From Cryobacterium sp. GrIS_2_6 (GTDB lineage: Bacteria > Actinomycetota > Actinomycetes > Actinomycetales > Microbacteriaceae), in contig NZ_JAXCHP010000001.1 of NCBI RefSeq assembly GCF_035984545.1, positions 3,782,001 through 3,846,000 on the forward strand: 64,000 bases of DNA, read 5' to 3'. A program made the translations under genes and the position numbers. The notes under the pieces are model-generated. The model was given only the letters and a program-made list of their open reading frames with translations, was not told the origin of the DNA and searched no databases. Within the stretch, counting starts at the first letter, position 1. Each line of letters begins with the position of its first letter. Below are positions 16,741 to 27,445 of the stretch, piece by piece.

Positions 16741-17447
16741 GCACCTACGGACCCCAGATCGAGGTCGCGATCGCCCGTATCCGCTCCGATGTCGCCGACC
16801 TCCACGCCGAACTCACCCGCAACGGCCTGGTGGTCTGGACCGGCGGCAACGTCTCCGGCCGCGTTCCGGGCGCAGACCTTTTCGTGATCAAGCCGAGCGG
16901 CGTCGACTACGCCGACCTCGCCCCGGAGAACATGATCCTGTGCGACCTCGACGGCGCCGTGATCCCCGGCACCCCCGGCTCGGACCGTTCCCCGTCGAGC
17001 GACACCGCCGCCCACGCCTACGTCTACCGCAACATGCCCGAGATCGGCGGTGTCGTGCACACGCACTCCACCTACGCGACCGCCTGGGCCGCCCGCGGTG
17101 AGGAAATCCCCTGCGTGATCACGGCGATGGCCGACGAGTTCGGCGGCCCGATCCCGATCGGCACCTTCGCGATCATCGGTGACGACACGATCGGCCGCGG
17201 CATCGTCGCGGCGCTCACAGGACACCGGTCCCGGGCCGTCCTGATGCAGAACCACGGCCCGTTCACGATCGGCAAGGACGCCAGGGACGCGGTCAAGGCC
17301 GCGGTCATGGTCGAAGACGTCGCCCGCACCGTGCACATCGCCCGCCAGGGCGGCGAGCTCATCCCGATCCCGCAGGCCGCGATCGACTCCCTCTACAACC
17401 GCTATCAGAACGTCTACGGACAAGCGCCGCAAGGAGCACTGGAGTAA
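16737..17447 (+). CDS. araD: L-ribulose-5-phosphate 4-epimerase
   Basis: Class II aldolase-family enzyme of 236 residues that converts L-ribulose-5-phosphate to D-xylulose-5-phosphate, the last step of arabinose entry. GGNVSGR and KPSGVDY bind substrate phosphate. The metal ligands are the two His of [11 protein letters not shown] and the His of QNHGPFTIG, and SSDTAAH is present, as expected. The start at 16737 is coupled to the small upstream ORF. It looks intact although its pathway neighbours do not. Confidence 0.93.
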   Translation: MSTYGPQIEVAIARIRSDVADLHAELTRNGLVVWTGGNVSGRVPGADLFVIKPSGVDYADLAPENMILCDLDGAVIPGTPGSDRSPSSDTAAHAYVYRNMPEIGGVVHTHSTYATAWAARGEEIPCVITAMADEFGGPIPIGTFAIIGDDTIGRGIVAALTGHRSRAVLMQNHGPFTIGKDARDAVKAAVMVEDVARTVHIARQGGELIPIPQAAIDSLYNRYQNVYGQAPQGALE

Positions 17448-17689
17448 TGCCCGCGTTTTCGACCACTCTCGAGCGCTTCGAAGTCTCCACCTCCGCCGCA
17501 GCCTGCCTCACCGCAGGCGCCGCCCACCACACCGTGATGTCGACAGCCGTCGGCATCGAGGTGTTCCACGATTTCGCCGAGATTGCTCGCACCGAGCTTC
17601 TCGTGATCGATAAGACCACCACCCTGCGGGATTTCACCCGCGAGGTGCGTTGGAACCAGGCCTACTACCCACTGGCACAAGGCCTGTAA
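17447..17689 (+). pseudogene. araA: L-arabinose isomerase remnant (large internal deletion)
   Basis: An 80-residue ORF with strong AAGGAGCACTGGAGTA before its ATG. Residues 1-13 ([13 protein letters not shown]) resemble the N-terminus of actinobacterial AraA, and residues from about 15 ([17 protein letters not shown], then [14 protein letters not shown] and [15 protein letters not shown]) are the conserved AraA C-terminus. Roughly 420 residues of the ~500-residue enzyme, including the catalytic centre, are missing while the frame is kept. It cannot isomerise arabinose. It overlaps the araD stop. Confidence 0.8.
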
Positions 17690-17752
17690 TCACATAGCAG
17701 CACCAATACAACTGCCATCAGAGTTGATAACAGATCCACGAAAGGTAATTCA

Positions 17753-18877
17753 GTGAAGACAAGTAAGGTCCTCGCAGGCATCGCTGCCATTGGACTCGCA
17801 CTCTCCCTCGCTGCCTGCTCAGGCGGACGTGGCGACACAGCCACCACCACCGCTGCGGCGGGCGCCAACGCCGGCGCACTTGTCGGCGTCGCAATGCCCA
17901 CCAAGTCCAGCGAGCGCTGGATCAAGGACGGCGACGCTGTCAAGGCCTCCCTCGAGAAGCTCGGCTACAAGGTCGACCTCGAATACGGCGAAGACAAGAT
18001 CCCCACCCAGGTCCAGCAGATCAGCAACATGCTGACGAAGGGCGCGAAGATCCTCATCATCGCGTCGATCGACGGCACCGCGCTCAGCGACCAGCTTGAC
18101 CAGGCCGCAGCGGCCGGCGTCAAGGTCATCGCGTACGACCGCCTGATCAACGGCAACAAGAACGTCGACTACTACACCACCTTCGACAACAACGAGGTCG
18201 GCGTGCTGCAGGCCACGAGCCTGCTCACCGGACTCGGCGTGGTGGACAAGGACGGCAAGGACACCGGCAAGACCGGCCCGTTCAACGTCGAGCTCTTCGG
18301 TGGCAGCCCCGACGACAACAACGCCACGTTCTTCTTCAACGGCGCCATGTCGATCCTGCAGCCGTACATCGACAAGGGCGTCATCGTGGTCAAGAGCGGC
18401 CAGGTCAGCTTCACCCAGGTGGCCACCCTGCGTTGGGACCCGGCGACCGCCCAGAAGCGGATGCAGAACCTCATCGCGAGCACCTACTCCGACGGCTCCA
18501 AGGTCGACGGCGTGCTCTCCCCGTATGACGGTCTCTCCATCGGCATCATCTCGGCTCTGACGAGCTCGGGCTACGCGACCGACAAGCTCCCGATCATCAC
18601 CGGTCAGGACTCCGAGGCCGCTTCGGTCAAGTCGATCATCGCCAGCCAGCAGTACTCCTCCATTTACAAGGACACGCGCCAGCTCGGCGACGAGGCCGTG
18701 AAGATGGCTGACGACCTGCTCAACGGCAAGACCCCCGAGGTCAACGACACGAAGAGCTACAACAACAAGGTCAAGGTCGTCCCGACCTTCCTGTTCGCTC
18801 CTCAGGTCGTTACCAAGGACAACTACAAGGCCCTGCTCGTCGACACCGGTTACTACACCGAGGCCGACCTCAAGTAG
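17753..18877 (+). CDS. chvE: Multiple-sugar ABC binding lipoprotein (ChvE-like), copy 1
   Basis: Binding protein of 374 residues with a lipobox (LSLAAC) and a type I periplasmic-binding fold ([42 protein letters not shown]). The sequence matches ChvE-type proteins that bind several aldoses including arabinose, xylose and galactose. The GTG at 17753 is preceded by GAAAGG. A hairpin and tandem repeat separate it from the ATPase gene. A second paralogue lies at 24983. Confidence 0.88.
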   Translation: MKTSKVLAGIAAIGLALSLAACSGGRGDTATTTAAAGANAGALVGVAMPTKSSERWIKDGDAVKASLEKLGYKVDLEYGEDKIPTQVQQISNMLTKGAKILIIASIDGTALSDQLDQAAAAGVKVIAYDRLINGNKNVDYYTTFDNNEVGVLQATSLLTGLGVVDKDGKDTGKTGPFNVELFGGSPDDNNATFFFNGAMSILQPYIDKGVIVVKSGQVSFTQVATLRWDPATAQKRMQNLIASTYSDGSKVDGVLSPYDGLSIGIISALTSSGYATDKLPIITGQDSEAASVKSIIASQQYSSIYKDTRQLGDEAVKMADDLLNGKTPEVNDTKSYNNKVKVVPTFLFAPQVVTKDNYKALLVDTGYYTEADLK

Positions 18878-18892
18878 GTTCTTCTCTCCACC

Positions 18893-18926
18893 GGCAGTGG
18901 CGGCGGGTCACCCCGCCGCCACTGCC
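18893..18926 (+). terminator. Strong intercistronic hairpin after chvE copy 1
   Basis: A perfect 15-bp GC-rich stem (18893-18907 with 18912-18926) with a 4-base loop begins 15 bases after the stop codon. No U-run follows. It should protect the binding-protein mRNA 3' end and reduce read-through into the ATPase gene. Confidence 0.75.
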
Positions 18927-19019
18927 AGCACTGCCAGCACTGCCAGCACTGCCAGCACTGCCAGCACTGCCAGCACTGCCAGCACTGCCAGCACTGCCAG
19001 CACCGAAAGCACCGAAAGC
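18921..19019. repeat. Tandem 9-bp repeat (ACTGCCAGC)
   Basis: Nine perfect copies of ACTGCCAGC run from 18921 to 19001, then two copies of ACCGAAAGC to 19019. The first copy is part of the 3' arm of the hairpin at 18893-18926, so each unit contains CACTGCC able to pair with the 5' arm. Non-coding on the + strand, between chvE and the ATPase gene. Likely unstable by slippage. Confidence 0.9.
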
Positions 19020-19071
19020 ACCAGCACCACAACCACCACCCACCCTCTCTCCACCGGAAGAAGAAGTAACG

Positions 19072-20613
19072 GTGACAACGAATATTCTCGAGATGCGCAG
19101 CATCACGAAAACCTTTCCCGGAGTGAAAGCCCTCCAGGACGTTTCCCTCGCGGTGAAGCGAGGCCACATCCACGCGATTTGCGGTGAAAACGGTGCAGGA
19201 AAGTCCACCTTGATGAAGGTGCTCTCCGGCGTCTACCCGCACGGCACCTACGAGGGCGAGATCGTCTTCGAAAATGAGCCGGTCGCCTTTAAATCCATCA
19301 ATGACTCCGAGGCCTCAGGCATCGTGATCATCCACCAGGAGCTGGCGCTGAGCCCGTTCCTCTCCATTGCCGAGAACATCTTCCTCGGCAACGAGCAGCA
19401 GAACAACGGCTGGATCGACTGGAACAAGACCAATATGGAGGCGGCCAAGCTGCTCGCCAGGGTCGGTCTCAAGGACAACCCGATCACTAAGATCCGCGAC
19501 ATCGGCGTCGGCAAGCAGCAGCTCGTGGAAATCGCGAAGGCCCTGTCCAAGGAGGTCAAACTCCTGATCCTGGACGAGCCGACCGCAGCACTCAATGACG
19601 AGGACTCCGCGCACCTGCTCGACCTGATGAAGCACCTGAAGGGCCAGGGCGTCACCTCGATCATGATCAGCCACAAGCTGAACGAGATCAAGGCCATCGC
19701 CGATGAGGTCACCATCATCCGTGACGGCAAGCTCATCGAGACGCTCGACATGCACACCGATGACATCTCCGAGGAGCGCATCATCAAGGGCATGGTCGGC
19801 CGGGACCTCGGCAGCCGCTACCCCGACCACACGCCGAACATCGGCGAGGAACTCCTCCGGGTCGAAGACTGGAACGTCTACCACCCGCTCGACCACCAGC
19901 GCCGGGTCGTCAAGGACGCGAACATCACCGTCAGGGCCGGCGAGATCGTCGGCATCGCCGGGCTGATGGGCGCGGGCCGGACCGAGCTCGCGATGAGCGT
20001 GTTCGGCCACAGCTATGGGCACAACATCTCGGGCACCGTCTACAAGAACGGCGTCAAGATCAACACGAGCACGGTAGCGAACGCCATCGAGCACGGCCTC
20101 GCATACGCAACCGAGGATCGCAAGCGGTATGGCCTCAACCTGATCGAGGACATCAAGCGCAACATCTCCACGGTGGGCATGCACAAGATCGCCAAGCGCG
20201 GCTGGGTGGACTCCAACCAGGAGATCGTCGTCGCAGAGGGCTACCGCAAGAGCATGAACATCAAGGCTCCGACCGTAGAGGCCCTCGCCGGGAAGCTCTC
20301 CGGCGGAAACCAGCAGAAGGTCGTGCTGTCCAAGTGGATGTTCTCCGACCCGGATGTCCTCATCCTCGACGAACCCACCCGCGGCATCGACGTTGGCGCC
20401 AAGTATGAGATCTACGGGATCATCAACCGCCTCGCCGACGCAGGCAAGGGCGTCATCGTGATCTCCTCCGAACTGCCGGAACTGATCGGCATCTGCGACC
20501 GGATCTACACCATCTTCGAAGGCCGGATCACGGCGGACGTCGCCCGCGGGCAGACGACGGCTGAATTCCTTATGCAAAACATGACCCAGGAAAGGGACAA
20601 GGACAAGCGATGA
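19072..20613 (+). CDS. gguA: Multiple-sugar ABC transporter ATPase, copy 1
   Basis: CUT2-type ATPase of 513 residues with two nucleotide-binding domains. Domain 1 has Walker [10 protein letters not shown] (38-46) and [12 protein letters not shown]. Domain 2 has the usual degenerate Walker A ([10 protein letters not shown]) with signature LSGGNQQKV near residue 410. A GTG start at 19072 follows GAAGAAGTAAC, a weak ribosome site. Its stop overlaps the permease start (ATGA). It energises the ChvE-type importer. Confidence 0.92.
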   Translation: MTTNILEMRSITKTFPGVKALQDVSLAVKRGHIHAICGENGAGKSTLMKVLSGVYPHGTYEGEIVFENEPVAFKSINDSEASGIVIIHQELALSPFLSIAENIFLGNEQQNNGWIDWNKTNMEAAKLLARVGLKDNPITKIRDIGVGKQQLVEIAKALSKEVKLLILDEPTAALNDEDSAHLLDLMKHLKGQGVTSIMISHKLNEIKAIADEVTIIRDGKLIETLDMHTDDISEERIIKGMVGRDLGSRYPDHTPNIGEELLRVEDWNVYHPLDHQRRVVKDANITVRAGEIVGIAGLMGAGRTELAMSVFGHSYGHNISGTVYKNGVKINTSTVANAIEHGLAYATEDRKRYGLNLIEDIKRNISTVGMHKIAKRGWVDSNQEIVVAEGYRKSMNIKAPTVEALAGKLSGGNQQKVVLSKWMFSDPDVLILDEPTRGIDVGAKYEIYGIINRLADAGKGVIVISSELPELIGICDRIYTIFEGRITADVARGQTTAEFLMQNMTQERDKDKR

Positions 20614-21791
20614 GCGTGTTCAGATCTTCACTTAATTACCTCGCCGGCCAGCTGCGGCAAATCGGCCTGTTCATCGCCCTGATCGCGATCGTGATCTTCT
20701 TCCAGGTGGCCACCAACGGCATCACCCTGAAGCCGATCAACGTCACCAACCTGATCGTGCAGAACAGCTACATCCTGATTCTCGCCGTCGGCATGGTCAT
20801 GGTCATCATCGCCGGCCACATCGACCTCTCGGTCGGTTCGGTCGTCGCCTTCGTCGGTGCCATGTCCGGCGTGATGATCACGCAGTGGAATGTGCCGTGG
20901 TGGCTCGCGATCATTCTCTGTCTCGGCGTCGGTGCCCTTGTGGGAATGTGGCAGGGCTTCTGGATCGCCTACTTCGGGATACCGGCCTTCATCGTCACGC
21001 TGGCGGGAATGCTCACCTTCCGTGGGCTCACCCAGATCGCCCTGCAGAACAAGCAGATCTCGCCGTTCCCCGACGAATTCCGTGCCCTCGGCAGCGGGTT
21101 CCTCCCCGACCTCGGCGGCGGAACCAGCGCTGTCGAACCGCTGACCCTCGGTATCGGCATCATTGCGACGCTCTTCCTCGTGCTCCAGGGCATCCGCCAG
21201 CGCCGTGCCCGCGCGAAGTACGACGTCGAGGACGAGCCGTTCGCGTGGTTCCTCACCAAGCTGGTGTTCACGGCGGCCATGATCATCGGGATCACGTACC
21301 TGCTCGCGAGCTACCGCGGCACGCCTATCGTGCTCATCGTCCTCGGCGTCCTGATCGTCGTCTACGCATCCGTGATGTCGAACAGCGTCTTCGGCCGCCA
21401 CATCTACGCCATCGGCGGCAACCTGAACGCCGCGGCACTGTCGGGCATCAAGACCAAGCGCGTCACCTTCATGCTCTTCGTGAACATGGGCGTCATCTCG
21501 GCACTCGCTGGGCTCGTCTTCACCGCCCAGCTCAACCTCGCCAACCCGAAGGCCGGTGACGGCTTCGAACTCGACGCCATCGCCGCCGTCTTCATCGGAG
21601 GAGCCGCGGTCACCGGTGGTATCGGTACCGTCACCGGCGCCATCATCGGTGGTTTCATCATCGGGCTGCTGAACAACGGCATGTCGATCCTCGGTGTCGG
21701 AACGGAGTACCAGCAGCTCATCAAGGGCCTGGTGCTGCTCGGTGCCGTCGCGTTCGACGTCTACAACAAGCGTCGCTCCGGCGGTCGCTGA
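20610..21791 (+). CDS. gguB: Multiple-sugar ABC transporter permease, copy 1
   Basis: RbsC/GguB-family membrane protein of 393 residues with the [15 protein letters not shown] motif and the C-terminal [29 protein letters not shown] block typical of CUT2 permeases. It acts as a homodimer with the GguA-type ATPase. It is coupled to the ATPase by a 4-base overlap, and a strong terminator follows. Confidence 0.92.
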   Translation: MSVFRSSLNYLAGQLRQIGLFIALIAIVIFFQVATNGITLKPINVTNLIVQNSYILILAVGMVMVIIAGHIDLSVGSVVAFVGAMSGVMITQWNVPWWLAIILCLGVGALVGMWQGFWIAYFGIPAFIVTLAGMLTFRGLTQIALQNKQISPFPDEFRALGSGFLPDLGGGTSAVEPLTLGIGIIATLFLVLQGIRQRRARAKYDVEDEPFAWFLTKLVFTAAMIIGITYLLASYRGTPIVLIVLGVLIVVYASVMSNSVFGRHIYAIGGNLNAAALSGIKTKRVTFMLFVNMGVISALAGLVFTAQLNLANPKAGDGFELDAIAAVFIGGAAVTGGIGTVTGAIIGGFIIGLLNNGMSILGVGTEYQQLIKGLVLLGAVAFDVYNKRRSGGR

Positions 21792-21810
21792 CCCGCACCA
21801 GTACGCGAGA

Positions 21811-21850
21811 GCGGGCCGGTCGTCTTCGGACGACCGGCCCGCTTTTTTTT
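21811..21850 (+). terminator. Rho-independent terminator after sugar importer 1
   Basis: A textbook structure: a perfect 14-bp stem (21811-21824 with 21829-21842), a TTCG tetraloop and eight T. It ends the araD-chvE-gguAB transcription unit. Confidence 0.95.
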
Positions 21851-21981
21851 GCGCCTGCGATCTGCCTTTTGTGTATCCGACCGGCCGTTACCCAAGCGTG
21901 ACACGGACGTGCGGCAGGGAGCCTGTTGCTCGCGGCCACTGCCGGTTACTATCTGTGGCATCTGGCGCAAGGAGCACAATG

Positions 21982-23564
<1,583 letters not shown>

Positions 23565-23565
<1 letters not shown>

Positions 23566-24890
23566 TGACTACCGAGACCACGACCACGAGCGAGGCGCGC
23601 AGCGCGCGGAAGCTGTTCGGCGGGGGGAACCTGCGTCAGTTCGGCATCCTGTTCAGCCTGATCGCGATCATCCTGCTCTTCCAGTACCTCACCAACGGCC
23701 TGACCCTGTCCTCTGGCAACCTGATCAACCTCGTCAGCCAGTACTCGTACATCCTGATCCTCGCCATCGGGATGGTGATCGTGATCATCGCCGGGCACAT
23801 CGACCTGTCCGTCGGGTCGGTCGCCGCCTTTGTGGGCATCGTCGTCGCGACGTCGATGCACGACTGGAACCTGCCCTGGCCGCTCGCTATCCTCCTCGGT
23901 CTCCTCGTCGGGATGCTGATCGGGGCCTGGCAGGGCTGGTGGGTCGCCTTCGTCGGCGTGCCGGCCTTCATCGTCACCCTCGCCGGCATGCTCATCTTCC
24001 GCGGCGGCAACCAGCTGATCGGCAACGCGAACACGGTTCCGGTTCCCGCCGGCTTCACCACCATCGGTTCCGGGTATCTTCCGGAGGTGGGGCCGTACAC
24101 CGGGTACAACAACCTCACCCTCCTGCTCGGGCTCATCATCGTGATCGCCGTGGTCTGGCGGGAGATCCGGGCGCGCCGCGTGCAGCGGATCATGGGTTCG
24201 ACGCCGTCCCCGCTCTGGGCGAGCGTCGTCAAGGTCGTGCTGCTCAACGCGGTCGTGGTCTACGCGACCTTCCTCTTCGCGGGCGGCCGCACCGGAACGA
24301 GCTTCCCGGTCTCCGGCATCATCCTCGGGGTGCTCGTGCTCGTGTACTCGTTCATCACCCGGAACACGATCTTCGGCCGTCACGTCTACGCGGTCGGTGG
24401 TAACAAGCTCGCCGCCGAACTCTCCGGCGTCAAGTCCCGCCGGATCAACTTCCTCGTGATGATGAACATGTCGATCCTGGCCGCCCTCGCCGGCATGATC
24501 TTCGTCGCCCGCTCGGTCGCTTCCGGACCGCAGGACGGGCTGAGCTGGGAGCTCGACGCCATCGCGGCCGTCTTCATCGGCGGCGCGGCGGTCTCCGGCG
24601 GAATCGGAACGGTCACGGGCTCCATCATCGGCGGTCTCGTGATGGCCGTGCTCAACAACGGGCTCCAGCTCCTCGGCGTCGGAAGCGACCGGGTGCAGAT
24701 CATCAAGGGTCTCGTGCTTCTCCTCGCCGTGGGGGTGGATGTCTGGAACAAGAAACAGGGCCGGCCGTCGATCCTCGGGTTCATGACCCGGAACCGGAAG
24801 ACCACCCCGGCTCCGGATGAACCGCCGATGGTCGTCCCCGACTCGGGAACGCCGGACACGGCCTGGCCGCCGGCGAGCATGCCCTCCTGA
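23565..24890 (+). CDS. gguB: Multiple-sugar ABC transporter permease, copy 2
   Basis: CUT2 permease of 441 residues with [15 protein letters not shown] and [25 protein letters not shown]. It is longer than copy 1 because of a Pro-rich hydrophilic tail after residue ~395. Start and stop with the ATPase overlap by one base (TGATG). Confidence 0.92.
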
Positions 24891-24982
24891 GCCGCGGTAT
24901 CCGCATGACCTCTCCCGATCTCGCTCCACACCCTGCACATCACAATCCCTGCTCCACCACATTGAGTAGAAAGCGATCGAAC

Positions 24983-26074
24983 ATGCGAAAACTCCTCGCG
25001 ACTACAGCGCTCGCAGCCGTAGCCCTGATGGCACTCTCCGGGTGTTCCACCCGCACCGACACCACGGGCGGTTCCACAGCGGCCGCCGGATTCCCGGCGG
25101 ACTCGGTGATCGGCGTCGCGCTTCCCTCGAAGACCTCGGAGAACTGGGTCCTCGCCGGAGGCCTCTTCGAAGACGGCCTCAAGACGGCCGGGTTCAAAGG
25201 CGACGTGCAGTACGCCGGCGCCTCGACGACGGTCAAAGACCAGCAGGACCAGATCTCGGCGATGGTCACCAACGGCGCCAAGGTCATCATCATCGGCGCG
25301 GCAGACGGCGGCCAGCTCGGCACCCAGGTGAAGGCGGCGAAGGACGCGGGTGCGACGGTCATCGCCTACGACCGGCTGATCCTCAACACGCCGGACGTGG
25401 ACTACTACGTGGCGTACGACAACTTCAAGGTCGGTGAGCTCCAGGGCCAGGCCCTCCTCGATGGGCTCGCCTCCCGGAAGGCGGCCGGGCCGTACAACAT
25501 CGAGCTCTTCTCCGGTTCCTCCGACGATGCCAACTCCGCGGTCTTCTTCAACGGCGCGATGAGCATCCTCCAGCCGAAGATCGACGACGGCACCCTCGTC
25601 GTCGCTTCAGGCCAGACCGACATCAAGCAGACGGCGACCGCCGGCTGGAAGGCCGAGAACGCGCAGAGCCGGATGGACTCGCTCCTGACCAGCACCTACG
25701 GGGACAAGGCCCTCGACGGCGTGCTTTCCCCGAACGACACCCTCGCGCGGGCGATCATCACGTCGGTGAAGGCAGCAGGCAAGCCCATCCCGATCGTGAC
25801 CGGCCAGGACTCCGAGGTCGAGTCGGTCAAGTCGATCATGGCCGGTGAGCAGTACTCGACGATCAACAAGGACACCCGCCTGCTCGTCGCCCAGGCGATC
25901 AAGATGGCCCAGGCGTTGCAGAAGGGGGAGACCGTCGACGTGAACGACACCAAGTCCTACGACAACGGCGTCAAGATCGTTCCCGCCTACCTGTTGCCTC
26001 CGGTTATCGTGACGAAGGCGAACGCGGCAGAGGCCTACGCGAACGATCCCAAGCTCGCGCCCCTCACCCAGTAA
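24983..26074 (+). CDS. chvE: Multiple-sugar ABC binding lipoprotein (ChvE-like), copy 2
   Basis: Binding protein of 363 residues with lipobox (LMALSGC) and the same ChvE-type segments as copy 1 ([43 protein letters not shown]). ATG 24983 is chosen because the signal peptide starts there; the ribosome site is weak (AGAAAG). It closes the second importer operon. Confidence 0.88.
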   Translation: MRKLLATTALAAVALMALSGCSTRTDTTGGSTAAAGFPADSVIGVALPSKTSENWVLAGGLFEDGLKTAGFKGDVQYAGASTTVKDQQDQISAMVTNGAKVIIIGAADGGQLGTQVKAAKDAGATVIAYDRLILNTPDVDYYVAYDNFKVGELQGQALLDGLASRKAAGPYNIELFSGSSDDANSAVFFNGAMSILQPKIDDGTLVVASGQTDIKQTATAGWKAENAQSRMDSLLTSTYGDKALDGVLSPNDTLARAIITSVKAAGKPIPIVTGQDSEVESVKSIMAGEQYSTINKDTRLLVAQAIKMAQALQKGETVDVNDTKSYDNGVKIVPAYLLPPVIVTKANAAEAYANDPKLAPLTQ

Positions 26075-26095
26075 CAGATATCGCATCATCCGGCG

Positions 26096-26122
26096 GAGCC
26101 GGCCCCTGCCAGGGGTCGGCTC
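26096..26122 (+). terminator. Hairpin after chvE copy 2
   Basis: GAGCCGRCCCCT-type arms (26096-26107 with 26111-26122, one G-T pair) form a 12-bp stem 22 bases after the stop. There is no T-run, so termination would be weak or partial. Confidence 0.55.
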
Positions 26123-26143
26123 TGCCTGCGTGAGAGGCCTGGT

Positions 26144-26157
26144 TATGAGCGTTCACA
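26144..26157. promoter_or_regulatory. Upstream LacI-type operator of the ytf operon
   Basis: TATGAGCGTTCACA is an imperfect palindrome that shares 12 of 14 bases with the araD operator TGTGACCGTTCACA (16516). It is 90 bases upstream of the second operator at 26234, compatible with looping. Confidence 0.5.
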
Positions 26158-26218
26158 ATCGTTGCGCGGATGCCGGTGATCCCCACTGCAAAAGAGATCG
26201 AAAAGATATCGGGAGGGC

Positions 26219-26248
26219 TTGTCAACGTGCGCTTGTGAGCGCTAACAT
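26219..26248 (+). promoter_or_regulatory. Promoter with overlapping LacI operator, ytf operon
   Basis: TTGTCA (26219-26224) and TAACAT (26243-26248) are separated by 18 bases. The operator-like palindrome TGTGAGCGCTAACA (26234-26247) fills the spacer and -10, so bound repressor would block RNA polymerase. The regulator encoded at 31161 is the obvious candidate. No gene lies in 26075-26338. Confidence 0.65.
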
Positions 26249-26338
26249 TTCGACATCGACCAGAACGACCTGGTCGCCCGGCACCGAGACACGCAGCAGA
26301 ATGTTCCGCCGGGACGCTAAACAAGGAGGTTTAGTCAC

Positions 26339-27325
26339 ATGATCAGGAAGATGATCGGAGCGGTCGCCGTCGGCGCCTTTCTCCTGGCCCTCACGGGATG
26401 TTCCACTGCCGCAGACACCAGCTCGACGGGCCCTGCGAAGGCGCCGGGCGACATCGTCGTCGGCTTCGCCCAGGTCGGCGCGGAGAGCGGCTGGCGGACC
26501 GCGAACACCAAGGACATCCAGGGTGCGTTCGCCGCGTCGGGAATGCAGCTCAAGTTCTCGGACGCGCAACAGAAGCAGGAGAACCAGATCAAGGCCATCC
26601 GCTCATACATCACCCAGGGCGTCGACGTCATCGCGTTCTCTCCCGTCGTCGAGACCGGCTGGGACGCGGTCCTGAAGGAGGCGAAGGACGCCGGGATTCC
26701 CGTCGTCCTCACGGACCGTGCCGTCGACTCGAAGGACGACAGCCTCTACGTGAGCTTCCTCGGTTCCGACTTCATCAAGGAAGGCGAGAAGGCCGGCCAA
26801 TGGGTCGTCGACGAGTACAAGAACCAGACCGATCCCGTCAAGATCATCCAACTCGAGGGCACGACGGGCGCGGCTCCCGCCATCGACCGTGCGGAGGGCT
26901 TCGCCGACGTCATCAAGGCCGATCCGAAGTTCCAGATCGTCGCATCGCAGACCGGCGACTTCACGAGGGCGGGCGGAAAGCAGGTCACCGAGGCGCTCCT
27001 GAAGTCCAACCCGGACGCCACCCTGATCTTCGCCCACAACGACGACATGGGCCTCGGCGCGATAGAGGCCGTCGAAGCCGCAGGGAAGGTGCCGGGGAAG
27101 GACATCAAGATCGTCACCATCGACGCGGTGAAGGACGGCATGCAGGCTCTCTCCGACGGCAAGATCAACTTCATCGTCGAGTGCTCACCGCTCCTCGGCA
27201 AGCAGCTGGTCGACATCGTCAAGAAGGTCGTCGCGGGGGAGAGCGTCGAGAAGCGCATCCTGACGGAGGAGACGACCTTCACCCAGGAGCAGGCGACTGC
27301 CGCACTTCCCACCCGTCAGTACTGA
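26339..27325 (+). CDS. ytfQ: Sugar ABC binding lipoprotein (YtfQ-like)
   Basis: Binding protein of 328 residues with lipobox (LALTGC). VGFAQVGAESGWRTANTKDIQ and VIAFSPVVETGWDAVLKEAK are characteristic of YtfQ, the galactofuranose-binding protein of E. coli. The start follows AAGGAGG (26323-26329). The full set ytfQ-R-T-yjfF follows in the E. coli order, so furanose-form galactose or arabinose is a plausible substrate. Confidence 0.88.
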   Translation: MIRKMIGAVAVGAFLLALTGCSTAADTSSTGPAKAPGDIVVGFAQVGAESGWRTANTKDIQGAFAASGMQLKFSDAQQKQENQIKAIRSYITQGVDVIAFSPVVETGWDAVLKEAKDAGIPVVLTDRAVDSKDDSLYVSFLGSDFIKEGEKAGQWVVDEYKNQTDPVKIIQLEGTTGAAPAIDRAEGFADVIKADPKFQIVASQTGDFTRAGGKQVTEALLKSNPDATLIFAHNDDMGLGAIEAVEAAGKVPGKDIKIVTIDAVKDGMQALSDGKINFIVECSPLLGKQLVDIVKKVVAGESVEKRILTEETTFTQEQATAALPTRQY

Positions 27326-27344
27326 GCGAATCCGGTACCGCTTC

Positions 27345-27410
27345 GCCGGTCTCCGGCGGCAGCGCTCGGCAGGCCATGCGGCCGGCCGATCCCTGCCGCC
27401 GGGAACCGGC
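27345..27410 (+). terminator. Intercistronic hairpin between ytfQ and ytfR
   Basis: Arms 27345-27362 and 27393-27410 pair over 16 bp with one 2-base internal bulge, around a 30-base loop. It lies 20 bases after the ytfQ stop and lacks a T-run, so it probably limits decay or read-through rather than ending the operon. Confidence 0.6.
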
Positions 27411-27445
27411 ATCCGCGTGCACACGACGATGAAGAGAGAACGTGA

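Noticed and set aside
18921..19019. CRISPR array
   Set aside because: Units are 9 bp without spacers and no cas genes are in the window.
18853..19242. Minus-strand ORFs with Trp-Gln-Cys or Gly-Ser-Ala repeats
   Set aside because: They are translations of the 9-bp tandem repeat in an intercistronic region, with no coding features either side.
26130..26342. 70-codon plus-strand ORF upstream of ytfQ
   Set aside because: It spans the promoter, operators and ribosome site of ytfQ and has no family character.
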